Assembly (NCBI RefSeq): GCF_000173075.1
Contig: NZ_ABVL01000036.1
Location: forward strand, 1 to 50,520
DNA from: Chthoniobacter flavus Ellin428
GTDB taxonomy: Bacteria; Verrucomicrobiota; Verrucomicrobiia; Chthoniobacterales; Chthoniobacteraceae
Length of the DNA: 50,520 bases
Direction: 5' to 3'
Below are positions 25,058 through 32,580 of the stretch, in pieces. Every line of letters starts with the position of its first letter. Within the stretch, counting starts at the first letter, position 1. Below the pieces are notes generated by a model, which was not told where the DNA came from, made no database searches, and worked only from the letters and a program-made list of their open reading frames with translations. A program made the translations under genes and the position numbers.

Positions 25058-25180
25058 AGTGAATGGATTTTCGTTTTGGGTCGCCGGGAGATTCCTCCCG
25101 GCTTCACCACCGATGACGGGCAACCACCATGCATTTCGACAGCGCGTGAAATTTTTTTACCGCACCATCCGGATGGGCGA

Positions 25181-25594
25181 CTACGTCCGGTTCGCCAAAC
25201 GGCCGATATCGTGGGAAAAAATGAGGATCATGACTCCCGAGAAATAGGCGACAAAGCCACTTCCGAACGCCATCAGAGGCCCCACCAAAATATCCGGCGA
25301 GAAAATCATCATCGAAGCGAGCACACAGGTACTCAAGGCAATGTAACCAAGGAAGAGAATCAACACGTAGCGCGCCCACACCCGGCGCATCCAGAGCGGG
25401 ATCAGAAACACCGTCGTCCAAAGCAGGCTCACGATGACGTGGCCGCGAATGACGGGGTCGGAAACCAGCGGATTGGAACTGTAATAGTAGCAAACGGCAT
25501 CGGCGGCGCACAGCAGCAGAAAAATGCCCGCCAGTATCCATCGGGCGGTCCGGACGACCTCTGGTTCGTGTCGGCGATGGTGATGACGGGACAT
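25181..25594 (-). CDS. Small four-helix membrane protein
   Basis: About 137 residues from ATG 25594 (MSRHHHRRHEPEVVRTARW); the frame is open to 25672, but that would add an unlikely polar extension. Four hydrophobic segments are visible (ILAGIFLLLCAADAVCYYY; VIVSLLWTTVFLIPL; YVLILFLGYIALSTCVL; GFVAYFSGVMILIF). The N-terminus is His/Arg-rich. No family is recognised. It is divergent from the copper-site membrane protein at 25709, and the 114-bp gap could hold promoters for both, so a link to that operon is possible but unproven. Confidence 0.65.
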   Translation of the reverse strand: MSRHHHRRHEPEVVRTARWILAGIFLLLCAADAVCYYYSSNPLVSDPVIRGHVIVSLLWTTVFLIPLWMRRVWARYVLILFLGYIALSTCVLASMMIFSPDILVGPLMAFGSGFVAYFSGVMILIFSHDIGRLANRT

Positions 25595-25708
25595 GCGGGG
25601 CGGGAACGTTTCGCATGGTGATAGTCGGAAACCAGATGGTCTCAATCTCAATCCATTCAGGTTGCGCGACAAGCCGCTCCCGACTAACTACTACGGTTAC
25701 TTTTCCCC

Positions 25709-26938
25709 ATGCAGACCTCGCCTGTCGCAGCTGCCCCTGGCATCGCCACCGATGCCCTCGAACCCGTTCCGCCCTCGGCGCAGGCCCGGAGGGAAATTAC
25801 GCATGCCGGTTTCTGGCCGAGCGTGCTTTTCGCCGTGGCGGCGACCAGCATCCTTATCGGCATCATTTGGGACATCTCGTGGCACATCAGCATCGGACGC
25901 GACACTTTCTGGACACCGGCCCACATGGCCGTTTACCTCGGTGGCCTGCTGGGAGGCTTCACCGGGGGCTGGCTGGCGCTCCGCTACACTTTTTTTCCGG
26001 GCCCGAATGCGCGCAATGAATCAGTGAGCATTTTCGGGGTGCGGGCGCCGCTCGGCGCCTGGGTGACGATGTGGGGGGCGGTCGCCATGCTCACCTCGGC
26101 GCCCTTCGACGACTGGTGGCACAATGCCTATGGGCTCGACGTTCGGATCATCAGCCCACCGCACACCGTGCTCGGGATCGGCATGATCGCGATCAGCGTG
26201 GGCGCCTTGCTCGTTGGCCTGGCGCATCAAAACCGGGCGAATGACCGCACGGGCAACTGGCTCTTTACCTACATCGGCGCGGTGTTCGTCACGCTCGGCA
26301 GTGTGTTCAGCATGGAGCTGACGTTTCCGAATCTGCAGCATGCCGCAACCTTTTACGAAGTGTGCGCGGCGGTGTTTGTCCTTCGGCTTGTGACTCTCGG
26401 CGTGGCCGGACGCATCTCCTGGCCGACCACGCGCGTGGCGACTATTTCCGTAGGGATCCAGTGTCTCGCCACGTGGATCCTGCCGCTTTTTCACGCCCAG
26501 CCCAAGCTGGCGCCCATTTTCAATCCCGTGACGCACATGGTGCCGCCGGCTTTCCCGGTGCTGATCATGGTTCCCGCGGTAGGGATCGATCTCCTCCTGC
26601 AGAAGACACCGCTGAGCGATAGTCCCTGGAAGCGGGTGCTGCTGGGCTGCCTCCTCGGGACGGTCTTCATCGCGACGTTCATTCCCGTGCAATGGCTCTT
26701 TGCCGAATTCCTCCTTACGCCCCACGCCGATAACTGGTTCTTCGCCGGCGACCGCTACTGGGGCTACCAAACGCGCATCGATCATCTCTGGACCCACAAG
26801 TTCTTTCGTCTGGCCAAGGACATGGATGGCTACGACCCGCTCACGCCGCGCGCGGTCGGCCTCACCTGGCTCATCGCCAGCGTCAGCTCGTGGCTCGGCG
26901 TGGTTTGGGGTGGCTGGATGAAAAGGGTGCATCGATGA
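25709..26938 (+). CDS. PmoC/AmoC-like copper-site membrane protein (possible C-A fusion)
   Basis: 409 residues with about ten membrane helices and no signal peptide. Two metal-site motifs are seen. D55-x3-H59-x12-H72 (WDISWHISIGRDTFWTPAH) has the ligand spacing of the PmoC/AmoC CuC site (Asp156, His160, His173 in M. capsulatus). D134-x3-H138-x13-H152 (DDWWHNAYGLDVRIISPPH) has that of the CuD site (Asn227, His231, His245), with Asp for Asn. The RDT-x2-TP-x-H run and the DDWWH/NEWGH context also match AmoC as I recall it. Residues about 277-330 recall a PmoA/AmoA helix pair, but weakly. PmoC has about 260 residues, so a fusion or extra helices is inferred. The next gene overlaps by 4 bp and has PmoB-like layout. 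Function is inferred, not shown; no substrate can be named. Confidence 0.72.
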   Translation: MQTSPVAAAPGIATDALEPVPPSAQARREITHAGFWPSVLFAVAATSILIGIIWDISWHISIGRDTFWTPAHMAVYLGGLLGGFTGGWLALRYTFFPGPNARNESVSIFGVRAPLGAWVTMWGAVAMLTSAPFDDWWHNAYGLDVRIISPPHTVLGIGMIAISVGALLVGLAHQNRANDRTGNWLFTYIGAVFVTLGSVFSMELTFPNLQHAATFYEVCAAVFVLRLVTLGVAGRISWPTTRVATISVGIQCLATWILPLFHAQPKLAPIFNPVTHMVPPAFPVLIMVPAVGIDLLLQKTPLSDSPWKRVLLGCLLGTVFIATFIPVQWLFAEFLLTPHADNWFFAGDRYWGYQTRIDHLWTHKFFRLAKDMDGYDPLTPRAVGLTWLIASVSSWLGVVWGGWMKRVHR

Positions 26939-28461
26939 GCCGTTCCCGTTTCTTTTTCGCCTTCATCGTCCTCTGCCTGCTCGCGGTGAATGCGCGAGCG
27001 CACATCGGCAGCCCCGACGTTTTCTTCGACGGGAAGATTGGCCCCTACCCCGCCAAGGTGACCATCCGCGTGCCGCCGGTCGTGCCCGGCCGGGCGGAGA
27101 TCGATGTGCGCCCGGTGAGCAATCGTCCGTTGCAGGTCTCGATCCTTCCTCTCTTTTCCAAGACTTCGCTCAAGAACAGTCCGCCGCCCGAACCCGCACT
27201 GCCGGCGCCGGAAGAGGCGGGGCTGTATCGCGGAGACCTGTGGCTCATGCGTTCGGGCGGTTACAGCGTGGAGGTGAAAATCCATGGCGACGCCGGTGAC
27301 GGCGTGGTGCAGATCCCCGTCAACTCGGTGGCCACCCACCAACTTCCCCTGCCACGCTACCTCGCCGTGGCGCTCATCGGACTGGCCGGCCTGCTGGTCA
27401 TCGGCGGGTTGGCGATCGTGAGGGCGGCAGCGGGCGAGAGCACATTGCCACCGGATACCGCGCTGGATTCCTCGCATCGCCGCAAGGGACTGATCGCCGC
27501 CACCTTCACCGCTTTCCTCTGCCTCGGCTCGCTGGCTGGGGGACGCTATTGGTGGAATGTCGAAGAAGCTTCTTTTCGCAAGCATCTGCGCGAAGGGGCG
27601 TGGCCCGATCTCGCTGCAGAAGTGCACACGGCAGGCGGCCAGCGCATCCTGCACCTCACCGTGGGCGAGACGACCTTCGGTCCGCACTACACCATTCCCC
27701 TGCTCACCGATCACGGCAAACTCCTGCACCTATTCCTGATCGGGAAAGATGGGAATAGCAGCGTCGCGCATTTGCATCCCATCAGGCAGGGCGGCAAGGT
27801 TTTCGAAGTCGCTCTACCGCCGCTGCCCGAGGGTGATTACCGGATTTTCGTCGACCTCACCTTGAGCGACACGGGACTCAGTTCCACGACCACCGCTTCG
27901 ATTCATCTTCCACCGGTCCCTTCCGGCTCCACTCCCACCGATAACCTCCGGGTAGATCCAGACGATTCCTGGGCCACGTGCACGACGCCATCCGTCGCCA
28001 ACGCAGCGGATGCCGTCTCCGCCTATCACTTTGAGGATGGCCTGCAGTTGCTCTGGAAGCCGCATCCAACCCTGCGCGCCCGTCACGATGCCGGGCTGCA
28101 ATTCGAAGTGCGCGACGCTGCCGGCCAACCGGCGACGCTCGAGCCGTACATGGGCATGATCAGCCACGCAGCCGTAATGCGCGCCGACGGCGGCGTCTTC
28201 GCGCACCTGCATCCGGCCGGGAATTTTTCCATGGCCGCCCAGTCTTTCTTCGAGTCGAAAGTGGCCGGGGAAGCCAGCGGCGGAGCCACATCGTCAGGGA
28301 TGATGGATCATTCCAGGATGCATCATGGCGGCGCTACGGCGTCCTCCGCATTCGAGCTGCCTTACGAGTTCCCCTCCGCCGGTGACTATCATCTGTGGGT
28401 GCAATTCAAGACCGCCGGCCAGGTGCATACCGCACGCTTTGACGTAACGGTCGCGCCCTGA
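26935..28461 (+). CDS. PmoB-like exported protein with His-rich copper-type domains
   Basis: 508 residues from ATG 26935, overlapping the previous stop (ATGA). Signal peptide residues 1-22 end in ARA, so the mature protein would begin at His23 (HIGSPDVF), as PmoB begins at its copper-binding His33. Then come a periplasmic beta domain (24-140, with VKIHG around His117), TM helix 141-163, a cytoplasmic loop, TM helix 185-203, and two periplasmic beta domains. Each of the latter has an HLHP motif (His279-Pro282 and His424-Pro427) and ends in GDYRIFVDL or GDYHLWVQF. A Met/His run (GMMDHSRMHHGG, 455-466) adds likely copper ligands. The layout periplasmic domain - 2 TM - periplasmic domain is that of PmoB/AmoB. 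Alternatively it may be a copper-sensing or delivery protein of the YtkA/FixH type. Confidence 0.72.
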   Translation: MSRSRFFFAFIVLCLLAVNARAHIGSPDVFFDGKIGPYPAKVTIRVPPVVPGRAEIDVRPVSNRPLQVSILPLFSKTSLKNSPPPEPALPAPEEAGLYRGDLWLMRSGGYSVEVKIHGDAGDGVVQIPVNSVATHQLPLPRYLAVALIGLAGLLVIGGLAIVRAAAGESTLPPDTALDSSHRRKGLIAATFTAFLCLGSLAGGRYWWNVEEASFRKHLREGAWPDLAAEVHTAGGQRILHLTVGETTFGPHYTIPLLTDHGKLLHLFLIGKDGNSSVAHLHPIRQGGKVFEVALPPLPEGDYRIFVDLTLSDTGLSSTTTASIHLPPVPSGSTPTDNLRVDPDDSWATCTTPSVANAADAVSAYHFEDGLQLLWKPHPTLRARHDAGLQFEVRDAAGQPATLEPYMGMISHAAVMRADGGVFAHLHPAGNFSMAAQSFFESKVAGEASGGATSSGMMDHSRMHHGGATASSAFELPYEFPSAGDYHLWVQFKTAGQVHTARFDVTVAP

Positions 28462-28494
28462 GCCTTTTGAGCGACTGAACCAGTGCCTCCTCCG

Positions 28495-28532
28495 TTCTTT
28501 CCTCTGCGTTCTCGGCGTCCTCTGCGTTAAAA
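28495..28532. repeat. CTCTGCGT-type short tandem repeat
   Basis: Imperfect repeat of CCTCTGCGTTCTCGGCGT then CCTCTGCGTTAAA, an intergenic low-complexity element seen in many bacterial phyla; minus-strand ORFs over it give spurious TQRTPRTQRK-type peptides. It lies between the copper operon stop and the convergent TIGR04073 gene. Confidence 0.65.
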
Positions 28533-28594
28533 TAAATGCGAGAAGTCCCGACCCGTTCGGCCAGCGAGGGACAGCCGATCCGTATCCCGCCTGC

Positions 28595-29029
28595 TCACCA
28601 ACCGCTCTCGTATTCGCGGGAATAGCGATAGTGGCTCTCGAAGCCCAGCTCCGGCGGGAATTCCTCATAGCCGCCATGAATCCACGGCAGTTCGCTGCGA
28701 TACGGCGGCTTGTAAGTCCCGTGGTGCGTCGCAAATGGGAAAGTGAACACTTCATACAACCCCGTTCCCAAGCGCACGAAGAACCGGCCAAAGCCTTTCA
28801 CCGCGCCATAGGAAAAGGCGGCGGAATTGCCTTCGTAAAAATTAGTCCGCGACGGCTGGACGATAATCTCACTCGAACCAAACATGATATTCGCCAAACC
28901 GCGACCGAGCTTGCGCGTCGGGCCATAATCATTTCCCGGCGGATCCTGAATATCCGCCCACGCGCTCCCACCGAGGAACGAAAACCCGGCGACTGCGACC
29001 AGGATCCTCAAGGCATGTTTCGTATTCAT
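28595..29029 (-). CDS. Exosortase-system-associated protein, TIGR04073 type
   Basis: 144 residues. Signal peptide (ALRILVAVAGFSFLGGSAWA before DIQDPP). The mature part begins YGPTRKLGRGLANIMFGSSE, followed by AVKGFGRFFVRLGTGLYEVFTFPF and a Tyr/Pro/Glu-rich C-terminus. The KLGRGLANI and GxGLYEVxTFP blocks match my recollection of TIGR04073, a Verrucomicrobia-type secreted family that co-occurs with exosortase and PEP-CTERM systems. No PEP-CTERM anchor is present in this protein and no exosortase gene lies in the window. It supports the phylum assignment. Confidence 0.8.
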   Translation of the reverse strand: MNTKHALRILVAVAGFSFLGGSAWADIQDPPGNDYGPTRKLGRGLANIMFGSSEIIVQPSRTNFYEGNSAAFSYGAVKGFGRFFVRLGTGLYEVFTFPFATHHGTYKPPYRSELPWIHGGYEEFPPELGFESHYRYSREYESGW

Positions 29030-29371
29030 AACGGTTGCCTATGGACGAAACGTCGTGCGTTTCCGGCGACGCGTCCAAAGGTTTTTTCTTCTTTTCGCAA
29101 CTCCGGGCGCGCCCGGGCGGGTCAGAAAAAATTAGCGCCTGGAACGGCCGGGCGATTCCCGGCTTGTCGCCGCGAAGAGATTCGAATAAACCTCAACTCA
29201 TCTGGGGAACCGACGTTCGACTGAATTCATATTCATCGAACCAATTTGAGTGTGCCGTCTGCCGGACGTGGGTCCCGGATAAAGCCAGACCAGCGCCTCC
29301 ACCATCAAAACAAGCGCCCGCTTCATCGCAGGCATGTGCTCGTTGGATTCGAGGCTCCTTCCCACCACCCC
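29030..29371. other. 342-bp divergent promoter region
   Basis: It lies between two genes that start in opposite directions, so both promoters should be here. It contains a perfect 14-bp palindrome CCGGGCGCGCCCGG (29103-29116). I could not assign -35/-10 boxes with confidence and see no gene. Confidence 0.5.
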
Positions 29372-30079
29372 ATGAAAGCCAAAGCGTTCCTTCTCTTCCT
29401 CCTCCTCACCGCCTTCGCCTGCGCGGACGACGAACTCGTTTCCATCGATCCAGCCACTGGCATGGTCACCATCCAGCAAGGTGGCGCCTTGAAAACCTAC
29501 CGCATCAAGTCGTTCACCGACATCACGATCAACGGCCAGAAGGCCACGGCGGCTCAATTGAAAGCGGGGATGCAAGTGACCATCGGTTTGGCCGACGCAC
29601 AAACTGCTTCGAAAATCATCGCCAATGGTAATTCGGGCGCGGCGGCTCACACCGCCCCCGCCTCGACTCCGGCGACAAAACCGTTGAGCGACAGCGGATC
29701 TTTCCAAAAACTGACGCACCGGATCGTTTTCAAGGGCGAGATCGACGCTGGCGACAATTTAATCATCGAGAATGGCAAGCTGCACATCCAGCACATCGAC
29801 TGGCAGAAGCCGACGGATATCTCGATCAACGGCGTCAATTGGGCGCCTAAATGGAATGGTAACACCTCGGATGACTTTACCGCCTTCAACCCGCCGCTCG
29901 CACCTTTTGCTGGAGCCAAGGTGACCGTCCTCAGGGTGAATATGAAGGCGCGCAGCGACGCGAAGCTGCTCGAACCTCCGACCGAAGCCAACGGGCAGAA
30001 GTTAACTGTTCACCTGCAGGACAAGGGCGCCGGCGCGAGCCATTTCGAGGTCCACATCATTTGGGAGAAGCCGTACTGA
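29372..30079 (+). CDS. Secreted hypothetical protein
   Basis: 235 residues from ATG 29372, chosen because it opens a good signal peptide (MKAKAFLLFLLLTAFACADD); the frame is open from 29246 but that would bury it. Residues 20-90 look like a small beta domain of the kind found in DUF5666-like or RNA/ion-binding secreted proteins (TGMVTIQQGG, YRIKSFTDITINGQKAT). Then follow an Ala/Thr/Pro linker and a second domain with IVFKGEIDAGDNLIIENGKL and INGVNWAPKW. I do not recognise a named family. A heptad repeat begins 2 bp after its stop. Confidence 0.65.
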   Translation: MKAKAFLLFLLLTAFACADDELVSIDPATGMVTIQQGGALKTYRIKSFTDITINGQKATAAQLKAGMQVTIGLADAQTASKIIANGNSGAAAHTAPASTPATKPLSDSGSFQKLTHRIVFKGEIDAGDNLIIENGKLHIQHIDWQKPTDISINGVNWAPKWNGNTSDDFTAFNPPLAPFAGAKVTVLRVNMKARSDAKLLEPPTEANGQKLTVHLQDKGAGASHFEVHIIWEKPY

Positions 30080-30080
30080 G

Positions 30081-30118
30081 GGGGGAAAGTTGAGAGTTGA
30101 TGGTTGATAGTTGAGAGC
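30081..30118 (+). repeat. Heptad-repeat element (single arm)
   Basis: GGGGGAAA is followed by GTTGAGA GTTGATG GTTGATA GTTGAGA G, the same degenerate 7-bp series as at 2875 and 6248. It starts directly after a stop codon, and no inverted partner is seen nearby. It is followed by a GC-rich stretch and then the stop of the convergent oxidoreductase gene. Confidence 0.7.
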
Positions 30119-30234
30119 CGGTTTTCGGCCGGCCATGGCTCGGGGCAAAGTTAGCTTTTTCTTTGCAGGCGATGCCGAGAAATTTGTGCGCCGCAAGCGT
30201 TCTTCACATGCTTCTTCGAATTCGTGGACGCGAC

Positions 30235-31383
30235 TTAGGAAACTGTCACCCACTTGCCTACCGCGGCGCTCTTTAGCACTGCTTCGCAGATCTTCACCTC
30301 GTGGTGGCCATCCGGCGCGGTGGCGAAGAGCAACGGCGTTTTGCGGCCGCTGGCGATGTGCTCGTAGATCGCGCGGTAGTGCATCTTGTGGCTGTCGGGA
30401 AAGCCTTCGGGATGGCCGCCGGGGTAGTCGGTGAAATGCGCGACATCTTCCAGGAAGCCGGGCGTGCCGCGCTGGAGGATCTGGTTCGGTTCATCGCGGC
30501 GACCTACATAAATTTCATTCGGCTGCTGCAAGTCCCAGCGCATGCTGGCTTCGCTGCCGTAGATGCCCAGGGCGAGGGAACATTTCCACCCGGCGGCGAC
30601 TTGCGAGATGGCCGCGTTGGCGTGCACGCCGTTGTCGTAGCGCAGGAGCACGCTGGCAAAATCCTCGGTGTCCACGGGATAGCTCACCATCGTCTTCGGG
30701 TCGACCTTGGCAAAAGTCTTCACCTCGCCGCGCGGACGTTTACGCCGCTTGTGAAAGGTCTCGAGCTTGGCGAAGACGGATTCCACCTGCGCGCCGAGGA
30801 TGAAAGAAACCGCATCGATCCAGTGCGTGCCGATGTCGCCCACCGCGCGCAACTTTCCGCCCTCGCTGGCCAGCACGCGCCAGTTGTAATCGGTGTCCTT
30901 CAAAAGCCAGTCCTGGAAGAAATGCCCCTGCACGTGGATGATCCTGCCGAGGTCTCCGCGCTGCACGGCGGCGCGCATTTGCAAAATGGCTGGGAAGAAG
31001 CGGCAGTTGTAATTCACCGCCAGCACGGTCTTCGCTTTCGCCGCGGCCTTGACCACGCGCGCCGTCTCCTTCGCATTCATGCCGAGCGGCTTTTCGCAAA
31101 CCACATGTTTGCCCGCGGCGAGCGCGGCGAGCGCTTGCTCGACGTGCAGTTTGTTCGGCGAGGTGATGTGGACGACGTCCACATTGGGTGAGGCGTACAT
31201 CGCACGGTAATCGTAGTTGCCGTAGATTTCCGGGATACCCCATTTATCCGCCGTGGCCTGGGCGTTGGCTGTGGAACCGCACACGGCGGTGACCTGCACG
31301 CCGAGACGGCGCAATGCTTCAATGTGAACGGGAGCGATGAAGCCGGTACCAATGATGCCGGCCCGGAGGGAAGTGATCGACAT
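30235..31383 (-). CDS. Gfo/Idh/MocA-family oxidoreductase
   Basis: 382 residues. The N-terminal Rossmann domain has the dinucleotide motif AGIIGTGFIAPVHIEAL and the family signature CEKPLG (VVCEKPLGMNAKETARVV). The C-terminal alpha/beta domain includes GDIGTHWIDAVSFILG, with the catalytic-type His in the DIGTHxxD motif. There is no signal peptide or TAT motif, so it is cytoplasmic. Such enzymes oxidise or reduce sugars, inositols or their derivatives with NAD(P). PVC genomes carry many copies, and neither sequence nor neighbours identify the substrate. It is divergent from the DUF4034 lipoprotein. Confidence 0.9.
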   Translation of the reverse strand: MSITSLRAGIIGTGFIAPVHIEALRRLGVQVTAVCGSTANAQATADKWGIPEIYGNYDYRAMYASPNVDVVHITSPNKLHVEQALAALAAGKHVVCEKPLGMNAKETARVVKAAAKAKTVLAVNYNCRFFPAILQMRAAVQRGDLGRIIHVQGHFFQDWLLKDTDYNWRVLASEGGKLRAVGDIGTHWIDAVSFILGAQVESVFAKLETFHKRRKRPRGEVKTFAKVDPKTMVSYPVDTEDFASVLLRYDNGVHANAAISQVAAGWKCSLALGIYGSEASMRWDLQQPNEIYVGRRDEPNQILQRGTPGFLEDVAHFTDYPGGHPEGFPDSHKMHYRAIYEHIASGRKTPLLFATAPDGHHEVKICEAVLKSAAVGKWVTVS

Positions 31384-31529
31384 AGCCGCGAAGCTACGGA
31401 AACGCGCCGGTCGGCGTCAATCGCCACTGCGCCTTCCCTGCCATCGACCGCGTGGCAATTCCGGCAAATAGACTCGCAAGACCCGCACGGCTTCGGTAGC
31501 CAATAACGACGTCCAAGGCCCGTTTTCCG

Positions 31530-32561
31530 ATGAACTTCTCGCTGCGCCCGATCCTGCTGGTTACAACGCTCCTCTTCGCCTCCCTGCTCCTGCCCGGATG
31601 CGATCGACAGCAAGAACCGCCACGGGTTCAATATGCCGGCCGCGACAAGGTGCGCGGGGAGATCGATGCCTTTCTCTTCCAGACGCGGGGCAATTACAAC
31701 CGCAGTAACTTCAAGGCACTCGAGGCCAGCATGGAGGAAATCCGCAAAGGCGATCCGGTTTTCGGCAATGGCTCATGGAAGATCTATAACTTCTACGACT
31801 CGCTCGAATGCGATGACTCCGAACCGGAAAGCATGTGGCAGTTACACGAGCGCATTCACAAAGCCTGGATCGCGACTTATCCGGATTCCATTACCGCGCG
31901 GGTGGCGTATGCGAATTTCCTCGTGGATTACGCGTGGCACGCCCGGGGATATGAATACAGCGACAAGGTCAGCGAAAAGGGCTGGCGGATGATGGGGGAG
32001 CGCCTCGCCGCCGCCCAACATGTGCTCGACGAGGCGAAACCATTGAAGCCGCAGTGTCCCATGTGGTGGCACGTGCAACTGCACATCGCGCTGGGCCAGG
32101 GTTGGGACCGCGCCCAATATGGCAAGGTCTACAACGAAGCGAAGAGTCTCTTCCCCAAATTCCACGGCTACGATAACTCGCTCGCCACTTATCTGATGCC
32201 CCGCTGGCATGGACAGCCAGGCGACTGGGAAAAAGCCGCCGAAGCCGAGATGCACCGGCCCAATGGACTCGGCGCGGAAGGCTATGCGCGGGTGGTCGCA
32301 AATCAGCACGGCTATTACGACAATATCTTCAAGGAAACACAGGCTTCATGGGCGCACACCCGCGAAGGCATGGAAGCCATGCGGCAGAAATATCCGGAGT
32401 CGCTACAAATCCTGAATCAATACTGCAAACTGGCCTGCCTCGCCGGCGACCGCGTCACCGCCAAATCGCTGTTCCAACAACTCGACGGATACAAAGACGA
32501 GCGCGTCTGGGGGAACGGCGGCACTTACGCGCAATATCAAAAGTGGGCCAACGCGAATTGA
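31530..32561 (+). CDS. DUF4034-type lipoprotein
   Basis: 343 residues. Lipoprotein signal peptide with lipobox LLPGC (Cys24), so it is membrane-anchored. The mature protein is helical, with TPR-like character: FLFQTRGNYNRSNFKALEAS, the HERIHKAWIATYPDSITARVAYANFLVDYAW block, and a WYxxAE-like GQPGDWEKAAEAEM. The pattern fits the DUF4034 family, whose role is unknown. It runs alone between two minus-strand genes. Confidence 0.75.
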   Translation: MNFSLRPILLVTTLLFASLLLPGCDRQQEPPRVQYAGRDKVRGEIDAFLFQTRGNYNRSNFKALEASMEEIRKGDPVFGNGSWKIYNFYDSLECDDSEPESMWQLHERIHKAWIATYPDSITARVAYANFLVDYAWHARGYEYSDKVSEKGWRMMGERLAAAQHVLDEAKPLKPQCPMWWHVQLHIALGQGWDRAQYGKVYNEAKSLFPKFHGYDNSLATYLMPRWHGQPGDWEKAAEAEMHRPNGLGAEGYARVVANQHGYYDNIFKETQASWAHTREGMEAMRQKYPESLQILNQYCKLACLAGDRVTAKSLFQQLDGYKDERVWGNGGTYAQYQKWANAN

Positions 32562-32580
32562 ACGCGTTTAATGCAATGAC

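Noticed and set aside
25709..26938. Calling the gene pmoC or amoC outright
   Set aside because: Overall sequence and length differ strongly from known subunits. Only the copper-site motifs and neighbourhood match, so a symbol would overstate the case.
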